Assembly (NCBI GenBank): GCA_031277475.1
Contig: JAITMJ010000037.1
Location: 1 to 58,399, forward strand
Source of the DNA: Flavobacteriaceae bacterium
Lineage (GTDB): Bacteria > Bacteroidota > Bacteroidia > Flavobacteriales > Weeksellaceae
Length of the DNA: 58,399 nucleotides
Reading direction: 5' to 3'
In this document: positions 16,885 through 24,503 of the stretch, one piece after another
Numbering within the stretch: the stretch's first letter is position 1
How the letters are laid out: each line of letters opens with the position of its first letter
Position numbers and translations under genes: made by a program
Notes under the pieces: model-generated
The model's database searches: none
Seen by the model: only the letters and a program-made list of their open reading frames with translations
What the model was told of the DNA's origin: nothing

Positions 16885-17331
16885 ATGAAACATTTTATTT
16901 TTTTAACTTTCTTATTTGCAACAAAAATGGCTTTTTCACAAACAACCGACACAGATATTTCCAAAACAATTATTGCTTTGGAAAAAGCAGCGCTGGAAAA
17001 ATGGAATCAAGGCAATCCTTCCGGCTATTTGGATATTTATGCCAAAGACATTACCTATTTCGATCCTTTTCATGAAAAACGGATTGATGGGTTTGAAAAA
17101 ATGCAGGCATATTATGAAACTTTGCGCGGAACGATTCATGTGGACAAATACGAAATGATTGCTCCTGTTGTACAAATAACCGGCAAAATTGCCGTATTGA
17201 CCTACAACTTAAAATCGTATTCAGGAACTGTGATTTATCATTGGAACTGTACGGAGGTTTACCGTCAACAATCGGATAAGCAATGGAAAATCATCCATAA
17301 TCATTGGTCATTGGTGAAGCCACTGGGTTAA
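16885..17331 (+). CDS. Exported NTF2-like (SnoaL/DUF4440-type) protein
   Basis: 148 aa. A signal peptide (residues 1-19, KHFIFLTFLFATKMAFS) is followed by a single NTF2-like cone domain: EKAALEKWNQGNPSGYLDIYAKDITYFDP, a central hydrophobic strand IAVLTYNLKSYSG and the C-terminal WKIIHNHWS typical of DUF4440/SnoaL-like proteins. Such domains bind small hydrophobic ligands or act as isomerases or hydrolases; no catalytic assignment is possible here. It lies downstream of an AraC-type regulator and may be controlled by it. Confidence 0.8.
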   Translation: MKHFIFLTFLFATKMAFSQTTDTDISKTIIALEKAALEKWNQGNPSGYLDIYAKDITYFDPFHEKRIDGFEKMQAYYETLRGTIHVDKYEMIAPVVQITGKIAVLTYNLKSYSGTVIYHWNCTEVYRQQSDKQWKIIHNHWSLVKPLG

Positions 17332-17354
17332 TTGAAAAATTACGATGCTTCGAA

Positions 17355-17371
17355 TTACCAAAATTTGGTAA
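17355..17371. promoter_or_regulatory. Operator-like palindrome between convergent genes
   Basis: TTACCAAA, a central A and TTTGGTAA form a perfect 8-bp dyad, followed by two GTAACTTTA motifs (17368-17376 and 17384-17392). This looks like a regulated promoter, yet both flanking genes end here. It may be the leftover of a lost gene. Confidence 0.35.
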
Positions 17372-17420
17372 CTTTACACGTTTAGTAACTTTATCCGCAA
17401 TTACTTTTGATTCTTTGAAC

Positions 17421-18566
17421 CTACACTTTCCCTTCCGCAATTTCTTTCAAAGCATTTGCCAAAACATCAATGTCGGATTTCGTATTCAGATGGCTGAAAG
17501 AAATTCGCAACGGCGTAGAATTTTCCATTTCGTTTTCGCTCAAAAGCAACATCATAGCCATTGATGGCTGCGGAGAACCTGATGAACACGCACTTCCTTG
17601 CGAAACAGCAACGCCTTTCATATCAAGTTGCAAACCGATTAGCGGATTTTTAAACGGAAGCAAAACGCTCAAAATGGTGTACAAACTTTCGTCGGTTCCG
17701 CTTTTCCCGTTGAATTTCACATTCGGAACGGCTTTTTTAATTTCTTGAACGGCGTATTTTTTTATTTCTTTAATGTGCGCTGAATAGTTTTCTAAATTTC
17801 GCATTGAAAGTTCCATCGCTTTTCCCAAACCTGCAATTCCACAGACATTTTCGGTTCCCGCACGAAGATTTCTCTCTTGCGGACCGCCGACAATCATCGC
17901 TTTCAAACCGGAAGATTTTCTGATAAAAGCAAAACCCGCGCCTTTCGGACCGTGAAATTTGTGCGCGCTGCAAGAGGCGAAATCCACGGGAATTTTAGAA
18001 AAATCCAAATCCAAATGCGCCACCGTTTGCACCGTATCGGAATGAAACAAAGCACCGTTTTCTTTGCAAATTTTTGCCGCTTTTTCGAGGTCTAAAACGT
18101 TCCCGATTTCGTTGTTGGCGTGCATCAAAGAAACCAAAGTTTTTTTGTCCGAAGATTTCAAAGCCTCTTCAAGTTTTTCGAGTTCGATGTCGCCTTCGGA
18201 ATTCGGACGCAGATAAACCACTTCCACATTTCGTCGTTTTTTCATATCCAAAACGCTTTCCGCAACGCATTTGTGCTCAATCGGCGAAGTGATGATTCTT
18301 TCAATTCCGAGATGTTCCACCGCAGATTTTATAATCATATTGTTGGCTTCGGTTCCGCAAGAAGTGAAAATGATTTCTGCCGGTGAAACTTTCAAATCAT
18401 CCGCGATTTCGCGCCTCGTTTTTTCCAAAAGCGTTTTCGCCTGTTGCCCAAAACTATGCGTGGACGAAGGATTTCCGTAGTTGAATTTCATCACGTCAAT
18501 CATTTCATCGATCACTTCCGGTGAAAGCGGCGTGGTTGCGGCGTTGTCTAAATATATTTTGTTCAT
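17421..18566 (-). CDS. Cysteine desulfurase, NifS/IscS family
   Basis: 381-aa PLP enzyme that takes sulfur from cysteine for Fe-S clusters and thio-modified tRNA. Family motifs: YLDNAATTP (5-13), SPIEHK (His98 stacking on PLP), HSDTVQ (Asp177), the Schiff-base Lys203 in SAHKFHGPKG, and the persulfide Cys327 in SQGSACSSG. The loop around the active Cys and the length put it in group I (IscS/NifS), not SufS. No iscU or iscR neighbour. The leader on the minus strand holds a perfect 14-bp palindrome (18596-18609). Confidence 0.93.
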   Translation of the reverse strand: MNKIYLDNAATTPLSPEVIDEMIDVMKFNYGNPSSTHSFGQQAKTLLEKTRREIADDLKVSPAEIIFTSCGTEANNMIIKSAVEHLGIERIITSPIEHKCVAESVLDMKKRRNVEVVYLRPNSEGDIELEKLEEALKSSDKKTLVSLMHANNEIGNVLDLEKAAKICKENGALFHSDTVQTVAHLDLDFSKIPVDFASCSAHKFHGPKGAGFAFIRKSSGLKAMIVGGPQERNLRAGTENVCGIAGLGKAMELSMRNLENYSAHIKEIKKYAVQEIKKAVPNVKFNGKSGTDESLYTILSVLLPFKNPLIGLQLDMKGVAVSQGSACSSGSPQPSMAMMLLLSENEMENSTPLRISFSHLNTKSDIDVLANALKEIAEGKV

Positions 18567-18595
18567 TTTTTTTCGTTGTCGATTGATGGTTGAGG

Positions 18596-18609
18596 CAAGG
18601 TATACCTTG
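18596..18609. promoter_or_regulatory. Palindrome in the cysteine desulfurase leader
   Basis: CAAGGTATACCTTG, a perfect 14-bp dyad 30 nt upstream of the cysteine desulfurase ATG. A candidate operator; alternatively a short dispersed palindrome. A -7-like TAATTTTG lies further upstream on the minus strand at 18701-18694. Confidence 0.4.
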
Positions 18610-18798
18610 TCTTTGCGTTTTTTAGATTTTAGGTTTTTGGTTGATGATTGTCAAGTTAGCGAAGTAAAAACCTCACACGTTTTATTCAAAATTCAAAATT
18701 ACGAATTTACAAACGGATGATTATTTTTTTAATGCTATTTTTTTCGATATTTTTAATTTATAATCAGAGTGTTAAAAGATATTTGCCCGAAAATATGA

Positions 18799-19056
18799 CA
18801 AATGGAAAACAAGAAAAAAAATAATTATTATATCTCACGGATTGCGGATTGGCGGTGTAGAGTGCTGTTTAATCGATTTTCTGAATAGTTTTGATATTCC
18901 TGTCTTTCACTTTGGCAATACGGCGGCGTTCACCATTGTTTGATGCCGCAACCGAAACATATTTTAATCAACAAAGACGAAAACGGAAATTTCACCTACG
19001 AAGTTTTCCGCGAAGAACAAACACCGGAAGATGTTTTGAAACTTTTGGGGTATTGA
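18799..19056 (+). pseudogene. Decayed gene, possibly histidine phosphatase family
   Basis: Two reading frames join into one protein-like stretch. Frame 1 (from about 18799) reads KIIIISHGLRIGGVECC and IPVFHFGNTAAFTIV and hits a TGA at 18940-18942. Frame 2, shifted and starting at the overlapping ATG (18941), reads PKHILINKDENGNFTYEVF and TPEDVLKLLGY to the stop at 19054. The SHG and FGNTAAFTI blocks resemble the C-terminal half of histidine phosphatases. No N-terminal RHG motif is visible, so the gene is truncated as well as frameshifted. The family call is tentative; the coding remnant itself is clearer. Confidence 0.5.
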
Positions 19057-19067
19057 AGCCAACCTCA

Positions 19068-21737
19068 TCACCCATTCCCCAAAAATCCTTTCAATTTCCC
19101 TTCCAAAATCGCGATTTTTTCCTGTGCATCTTTTTGTTTTTTGCGCTCGGTTTCTACGATTTCGGGTTTGGCGTTGGCTACAAATTTTTCATTGGAAAGT
19201 TTCTTTTCTACGGAAATTAAAAAGCCTTTTAGATATTGCAATTCTTCCTCGGTTTTCTTTTTTTCTTCGGCTAAATCGAGGTTTTCACTTAACGGAATCG
19301 AAATTTCAACGGCACCGACCAAAAACGTGAAACTCGGTTTTTCGGTTTTTTCGGAATAATGAATTTCGGAAATATGGGCGAGTTTTCTTATCACATCTTC
19401 ATTTTTGAAATCGGCGGCATTGGTGAAAATTTCCACGCTTTCTTTCGGAGAAATGCCTTTGGATTGGCGATAATTTCTGATTCCCGAAATCAAATCTTTT
19501 GCAAATTCAAACGTTTCGAGTTTCTGATTATCAAATGTTTTCGATTGTTTTTGTCGGGAAATAATCAATGCGTTTTCGGGTGTTCGTTCGGAAATATTTT
19601 GCCACAATTCTTCGGATAAAAACGGCATAAACGGATGAAGCAGTTTCATCAAATCCTCAAAAAATTCTGTGGTTTTTTCATAAACTTCTTGCGAGATTTT
19701 TTCGCCGAAATTCGGTTTTATCGCTTCCAAATACCATGAACAGAAATCGTCCCAAATCAATTTATAAATCAAATGCAGCGCATCGGAAATCCTGAATTTT
19801 GAAAATTGATCGTCAATCTCTAAAATCGTTTTATTTAATTGATTTTCAAACCATTCAATCGTTTGTCTGTCGGAATTATTTAGCGGTCGAATTTCTTTTT
19901 CCCAATTTTGAATCAACTTGAAAGCGTTCCAAATTTTGGTAGCGAAATTTCTTCCCTGCAAAAGCAAATTTTCATCAAAAAGCAAATCGTTTCCGGCGGT
20001 AGAACTCAACAAAATTCCCGCACGAACACCGTCTGCGCCGTATTTTTCAATCAGTTCCAAAGCATCGGGAGAATTTCCCAAAGATTTGGACATTTTTCTT
20101 CTTTTCTCATCCCGAACAATTCCGGTAAAATAAACATTTTTGAAAGGAATTTCACCGCGAAACTCCAAACCGGCCATAATCATTCTGGCAACCCAAAAAA
20201 AGATGATTTCCGGAGCGGTTACCAAATCCGAAGTCGGATAATAATATTGAATTTCTTTATTTTCGGGATCAATCAAACCGTCGAACACGGAAATAGGCCA
20301 AAGCCACGAGGAAAACCAAGTGTCCAAAGTATCTTCATCTTGTTTTAAAGAAAATTCTCTTAAGGAGGGAAACTTTGCGAGTGCTTTTTTTCGAGCTTCT
20401 TCTTCGTTTTCGGCAACTACAAAGAAATCTTCTTTTTCTAATTCTCCCCCTTCGGGGGAGTTAGAGGGGGCTTGTATATGCCACGCCGGAATGCGTTGTC
20501 CCCACCAAAGTTGGCGCGAAATATTCCAATCGTGGATATTTTCCATCCAATGTTTGTAAGTATTTTTAAATTTTTCGGGATGAAATTTTATTTCTCCGTT
20601 CATCACGGCATCCAAAGCGGGTTTTGCAATTTCGGACATTTTCAAAAACCATTGAACGGAAATTTTGGGTTCAATCACTGCTCCGGTTCTCTCGGAAGTC
20701 CCGATTCTATTGATGTAATCTTCGGTTTTCAGGAGCAGATTTTTTTCTTCCAATTCTTTGGCAATGAGTTTCCGAACTTCAAACCGATTTTTTCCGGCGT
20801 AATGCATTCCGTGTTCGTTCAAATTTCCGCTATCATCCAAAGAATCAATGATTTGCAGATTGTGTTTTTGTCCGATTTCATAATCTATAATATCGTGAGC
20901 CGGCGTGATTTTCAAAATTCCGGTTCCAAATTCAATGTCAATATATTCGTCTTCGATAATCGGGACAACTCTGTTCACAACGGGAACAATCACGTTTTTG
21001 CCTATCAAATGTTTGTATCTTTCGTCTTTCGGATTGACGCAAAGGGCAACATCTCCGAAAATGGTTTCTGGACGCGTGGTTGCTACGGTCAGAAAGTCTT
21101 TGGGTTCTGAGCCTGTCGGAGAATCAATTTTATACTTTAAAAAATATAATTTTCCGCTTTGTTCTTTGTAAATCACTTCTTCTTCGGAAATATTGGTTTT
21201 GGCTTCGGGATCCCAATTGACCATTCTGTAACCTCGATAAATAAAGCCTTTTTGGTACAAATCCACGAAAGATTTTATCACTTGTTCGGAAAGTTTGGGT
21301 TCCATCGTGAAGCGCGTTCTGTCCCAATCGCAGGAGCAGCCGAGTTTTTTCAGTTGTTCCAAAATAGTTCCGCCGTATTTGTGCGTCCATTCCCAAGCGT
21401 GTTCTAAAAATTCTTCGCGGGAAATATCGTTTTTGGAAATGCCTTCGGATTTCAGTTTGGCAACCACTTTGGCTTCTGTTGCGATGGAAGCGTGATCCGT
21501 TCCCGGAATCCAACACGCATTGAAACCTTGCATTCTTGCGCGGCGCACCAAAACATCCTGAATCGTATTGTTCAGCATGTGCCCCATGTGAAGAATTCCG
21601 GTAACGTTCGGCGGCGGAATCACGACGGTGTACGGCGGTTTTTCGTTCGGTTCGGAATGGAAAAAGCGGTTTTCCAGCCAATATTTGTACCATTTTTCTT
21701 CGGTTTCTTTCGGATTGTATTTTTCGGGAATCTGCAT
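19068..21737 (-). CDS. valS: Valyl-tRNA synthetase
   Basis: 889-aa class I aminoacyl-tRNA synthetase charging tRNA-Val. PPPNVTGILHMGHMLNN (HIGH-type motif near the N-terminus), GTDHASIATEA, WWGQRIPAWH, the editing domain (TVATTRPETIFGDVA) and KMSKSLGN (KMSKS loop) are all present, as is the C-terminal coiled coil (KKKTEEELQYLKGFL). Start at ATG 21737: the in-frame TTG at 21767 overlaps the -7 element TATTTTTG (minus strand, 21772-21765). Oddity: between RIPAWH and DFFVVAE the protein carries an extra stretch including APSNSPEGGELE, encoded by a palindromic repeat (20441-20473) inserted in frame. Confidence 0.97.
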   Translation of the reverse strand: MQIPEKYNPKETEEKWYKYWLENRFFHSEPNEKPPYTVVIPPPNVTGILHMGHMLNNTIQDVLVRRARMQGFNACWIPGTDHASIATEAKVVAKLKSEGISKNDISREEFLEHAWEWTHKYGGTILEQLKKLGCSCDWDRTRFTMEPKLSEQVIKSFVDLYQKGFIYRGYRMVNWDPEAKTNISEEEVIYKEQSGKLYFLKYKIDSPTGSEPKDFLTVATTRPETIFGDVALCVNPKDERYKHLIGKNVIVPVVNRVVPIIEDEYIDIEFGTGILKITPAHDIIDYEIGQKHNLQIIDSLDDSGNLNEHGMHYAGKNRFEVRKLIAKELEEKNLLLKTEDYINRIGTSERTGAVIEPKISVQWFLKMSEIAKPALDAVMNGEIKFHPEKFKNTYKHWMENIHDWNISRQLWWGQRIPAWHIQAPSNSPEGGELEKEDFFVVAENEEEARKKALAKFPSLREFSLKQDEDTLDTWFSSWLWPISVFDGLIDPENKEIQYYYPTSDLVTAPEIIFFWVARMIMAGLEFRGEIPFKNVYFTGIVRDEKRRKMSKSLGNSPDALELIEKYGADGVRAGILLSSTAGNDLLFDENLLLQGRNFATKIWNAFKLIQNWEKEIRPLNNSDRQTIEWFENQLNKTILEIDDQFSKFRISDALHLIYKLIWDDFCSWYLEAIKPNFGEKISQEVYEKTTEFFEDLMKLLHPFMPFLSEELWQNISERTPENALIISRQKQSKTFDNQKLETFEFAKDLISGIRNYRQSKGISPKESVEIFTNAADFKNEDVIRKLAHISEIHYSEKTEKPSFTFLVGAVEISIPLSENLDLAEEKKKTEEELQYLKGFLISVEKKLSNEKFVANAKPEIVETERKKQKDAQEKIAILEGKLKGFLGNG
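20441..20473 (-). repeat. Palindromic repeat inserted in frame in valS
   Basis: CTCCCCCTTCGGGGGAG (20444-20460) is a strong hairpin, followed by TTAGAGGGGGCTT. Repeats of this kind (AGCCCCCTCTAACTCC then a GAAGG-centred hairpin) are usually intergenic in Bacteroidota. Here it lies inside valS and is read as QAPSNSPEGGE. A related element is at 58005-58037. Confidence 0.75.
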
Positions 21738-21843
21738 AAATTCTGTTTCTGCTAAATTGATTTGCAAAAATATTTAATTTAATGCGAATAACGGAATATT
21801 TTTATTTTGAGGTTTGATGGGTGTAAAGAATTTCGCTCCTGTC

Positions 21844-21891
21844 TTGAAAGCACGCAGATGACACAGATTTTGCAGATTTACGCGGATAAAA
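21844..21891 (+). repeat. CGCAGATGACACAGATTTTG repeat, copy 1
   Basis: TTGAAAGCACGCAGATGACA then CAGATTTTGCAGATTTACGC and GGATAAA. Nearly identical to 39573-39620. It lies in the gene-free gap between valS and the TPR gene. Confidence 0.75.
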
Positions 21892-21953
21892 GATTATAAT
21901 AGTCAGCGTTGCCCTACACTATTGACGAAAACCTTTTAGGCTTTTTTCACTTA

Positions 21954-23351
21954 TCATTTGAAAAGTTGTTCGTATTCTTTTAAATGATTATACAAATAAT
22001 ATTTCTCCACAAACTTTTCTTCTCCCAGTCTTTCTCTTTCTTCTTTTAAAAATGTGGGTAGGTGGCGTTTGAATAATTCGTAGTCATAGTTTAATTTCCT
22101 GATTTTTGTTGTAAAAGTATTATGTTCAAACGTTCGTACAAAAGCAATACTTGCAGACATAATGGGTATAACTATGCTCATTGCTTTAAAAAGGTCTCCC
22201 AATGCACTTAAATATTTCGTTCTATTTTCCTCATCCATTTCCTCATTCATTTTTTTACTAAAATACAGCAACAGAGTTGAAGCGGTCTCGGCGGATATTT
22301 CCCCTTTTAGATAATAGTAAACAGCAAACACTATCGGATATTCATCTGTTGTACATTGTGCGATTTGATCTTCGTAGTCCGTTTTAGAGTGATGGTTTGC
22401 CACAGCAGTATCAATACGCAATCTGGCATCAACAACCTTTTTACCGATATTATTCAACATTGTTTTATCCAACTTATCCACGGCATCAATTTTATCTGTA
22501 CCGGAAAAAGCAACAGCAAAACCGTAGTGCAATAATTTATCAAACTCTTTCAACTTTTCATCTCTATACCCTTCCCGTTCAAATACAGACATACCTTTCA
22601 GTATATTGTTTCTCCGTTCGGCAGCATGGTAATGGTTGGGACTGATGACCAGTACTTGCTCGTAACATCCTACGGCTTCTTTGTATTTATATAATCTTTC
22701 TTCCACAAGCCCTTTACTGTAATACGCTTCTGCATAGTCCGGTTTTAGTTCTATCGCTTTATCAAAATATTTTATTGCTTCTTCATATTTGCCTATATCA
22801 TATAACGCACAACCTTTACTGATATACGCTTCTGCAAGGTACGGATTTAATGCTATCGCCTTATCAAAACATTTTAGCGCCTCTTGATATTTACCTAAAT
22901 TACCTAACGCATTTCCTTTGTTGTAATACGCTTCTGCATAGTCCGGATTTAAGTCTATCGCCTTATCAAAACATTTTATCGCCTCTTGATGTTTGCCTAA
23001 ATTACTTAACGCATTTCCTTTGTTAATATACACTTCTGCATTGTCCGGTTTTAATTCTATCGCTTTATCATAACATTCTACCGCCTCTTGATATTTACCT
23101 AAATAACTTAACGTAATTCCTTTGTTGTAATACGCTTCTGCATTGTCCGGTTTTAATTCTATTGCTTTATCATAACATTCTATTGCTTCTTCATATTTGC
23201 CTAAAATACCTAACGCACTTCCTTTGTTATTATACGCTTCTGCATAGTCCGGATTTATGTCTATCGCCTTATCATAACATTCTATTGCTTCTTGGTATTC
23301 GCCTTTACTAAAGTGTTCACTACCTTTATTAAACCAATCTTCTGCTTTCAT
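21954..23351 (-). CDS. Tetratricopeptide repeat protein with unknown C-terminal domain
   Basis: 465-aa cytoplasmic protein, no signal peptide. Residues ~1-240 are seven consecutive 34-aa TPR units with the consensus EAIECYDKAIELKPDNAEAY; several are nearly identical in DNA (102-bp period), so copy number could vary between strains. Residues ~250-465 (KLKEFDKLLHYGFAVAFSG, DEYPIVFAVYYYLKGEIS, then a helical basic end) match nothing I recognise. TPR arrays mediate protein-protein contacts. It follows the DUF4469 gene on the same strand across a 110-bp gap containing three copies of a 14-bp site, so the two may be co-regulated. The TPR repeats resemble those of widely transferred environmental TPR proteins. 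Confidence 0.85.
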   Translation of the reverse strand: MKAEDWFNKGSEHFSKGEYQEAIECYDKAIDINPDYAEAYNNKGSALGILGKYEEAIECYDKAIELKPDNAEAYYNKGITLSYLGKYQEAVECYDKAIELKPDNAEVYINKGNALSNLGKHQEAIKCFDKAIDLNPDYAEAYYNKGNALGNLGKYQEALKCFDKAIALNPYLAEAYISKGCALYDIGKYEEAIKYFDKAIELKPDYAEAYYSKGLVEERLYKYKEAVGCYEQVLVISPNHYHAAERRNNILKGMSVFEREGYRDEKLKEFDKLLHYGFAVAFSGTDKIDAVDKLDKTMLNNIGKKVVDARLRIDTAVANHHSKTDYEDQIAQCTTDEYPIVFAVYYYLKGEISAETASTLLLYFSKKMNEEMDEENRTKYLSALGDLFKAMSIVIPIMSASIAFVRTFEHNTFTTKIRKLNYDYELFKRHLPTFLKEERERLGEEKFVEKYYLYNHLKEYEQLFK

Positions 23352-23389
23352 ATCTGTTCAGTTTTAATTTGTGTTTATATGTTTATCGT

Positions 23390-23447
23390 ATAAGTGCATA
23401 TACGGCAAATGTATAAGCGTATATACGGGTGTGGTATATGCGCTTAT
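23390..23447. promoter_or_regulatory. Three iterated ATAAGYGYATATAC sites
   Basis: ATAAGTGCATATAC (23390-23403) and ATAAGCGTATATAC (23413-23426) in direct orientation, then the same motif inverted (GTATATGCGCTTAT, 23434-23447). Starts are 23 and 21 bp apart, about two helical turns. They lie in the leader between the DUF4469 gene and the TPR gene. They suggest a cooperative regulator site; simple TA-rich expansion is the alternative. Confidence 0.45.
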
Positions 23448-23461
23448 ATGCCGATGATATA

Positions 23462-24196
23462 TTAGGCTACGGTTAAAATTTTATCAAAAGTTGCCGTGCG
23501 CGGGTCTTTTAGCAGTTGTTTGCTGTTGCCGCCAAATTGCGTGGTAACCTCCACTTTGTACGTTCCTGCTGCCAATTCGGGAATGATGATGATGAGTTCG
23601 GAGGGATTGTTGGTTACAATTTCCGTGGCATCCACTTTCGTGCGTTCACCGGTGGTTTGGTTGATGAAATAGATGCCGCAGTCCGTGTTTTCGCCTGCAA
23701 TTTTCAGTTTGCTGCCCGCGATTCGGAGGTTGCGGTTGGGGGTTAAAAGATCGTTCACACTGCCGGTTTTCACGTCTATCACTTGGGCAATGCTGAGCGA
23801 GGCATCGGCTATGCCGAGGATTTCCACCATCACCGAACCTAATTCTCGCCGCAGTTGAGAACCCTGCACGAAATCAAAGGAAAGGGTGTGTTTGGTTTTG
23901 TCAAAGGTTTCTTCAGGGCTACCGAACACGCCGCGGATGTGCGCATTTGCAACGAAATATCCGGTGTTTACGGAAAATCCATCGCAGAGATTGTATGCCA
24001 TTTCTTTGAGCCAAAGGTTTACGGCGTGTTCCATTGCCGCCGCAGAAACGTCTGCCCCGCCTCTTGTAGCGGCTGATGTGCAAACGTCTTTCACGCTCAA
24101 AGAGCGTTCTGATGCTACCCTCGCGATGAAATCGTTCGGGTCTTCTGTCAATACATTATCATAAAGATAACATTTGATGGTGTGTAGTGTGCTCAT
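23462..24196 (-). CDS. HU-like DNA-binding / DUF4469 domain protein
   Basis: 244-aa protein. Residues ~5-125 fit the Bacteroidota HU/IHF-like DNA-binding domain that begins with a short strand (TIKCYLYDNVLTEDPNDFIARV) followed by SVKDVCTSAATRGG and a basic/aromatic hairpin. Residues ~135-244 fit DUF4469, an Ig-like strand domain (NPSELIIIIPELAAGTYKVEVTTQF). Two-domain proteins of this kind are common in Bacteroidales and Flavobacteriales genomes, often near mobile elements; their role is unknown, though nucleoid or element maintenance is plausible. The first gene of a pair with the TPR protein. Confidence 0.78.
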   Translation of the reverse strand: MSTLHTIKCYLYDNVLTEDPNDFIARVASERSLSVKDVCTSAATRGGADVSAAAMEHAVNLWLKEMAYNLCDGFSVNTGYFVANAHIRGVFGSPEETFDKTKHTLSFDFVQGSQLRRELGSVMVEILGIADASLSIAQVIDVKTGSVNDLLTPNRNLRIAGSKLKIAGENTDCGIYFINQTTGERTKVDATEIVTNNPSELIIIIPELAAGTYKVEVTTQFGGNSKQLLKDPRTATFDKILTVA

Positions 24197-24252
24197 AATT
24201 TTAAATTATTTTAGGGATTAATAGGAACAAATGTAAGTATTTTTTTAATACG

Positions 24253-24431
24253 GATGAAAATATTTTAAACGCAAAGTTTCACTCTGCAAACGGAAAAACG
24301 CATTAAGAGAACACATGCCTTTGCTAAATAAAATGCCTTTGCGCTTTCGAAAAATCAAGATAAAAATATGGCGAACCCTTTGCGTTAAAAAAAAGACGGC
24401 GGAGTAACATTTTTTAATGCGTTTAGCCTGT
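24253..24431 (+). repeat. Dispersed structured repeat R1, copy C
   Basis: Copy lacking the 5'-most ~30 bp. AAACGCATTAA is at 24296-24306 and TTAATGCGTTT at 24414-24424, the same arm spacing as copy A. It lies between the DUF4469 gene (divergent) and the citrate synthase promoter, so any transcript could run into gltA. Confidence 0.8.
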
Positions 24432-24462
24432 ATTGTTATGAAATTTGAAGGATTAATCCGTA

Positions 24463-24470
24463 TATTTGCA
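24463..24470 (+). promoter_or_regulatory. Promoter -7 element of citrate synthase
   Basis: TATATTTG, 33 nt before the ATG at 24504 and just downstream of R1 copy C. It lies inside the longer frame that opens at 24417, arguing for the shorter protein. Confidence 0.6.
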
Positions 24471-24503
24471 ATACCAAACAGCAGCAAAATCATACAACAA
24501 AAT

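Noticed and set aside
15879..17331. AraC regulator plus NTF2-like protein as an operon of known function
   Set aside because: The 145-bp gap and a separate -7-like box argue against a shared transcript; only the proximity supports regulation.
20472..21110. 212-codon plus-strand frame
   Set aside because: Antisense to valS; no known fold or motifs and repeat-derived start.
22000..23300. Regular ~100-bp repeats that could look like a CRISPR array
   Set aside because: They are in-frame TPR codons, without unique spacers; cas genes are absent.
21954..24196. TPR plus HU-like pair as a defence system
   Set aside because: No nuclease, NTPase or other effector motif is visible; the case rests on neighbourhood and iterated sites only, so it is reported as a locus of interest instead.
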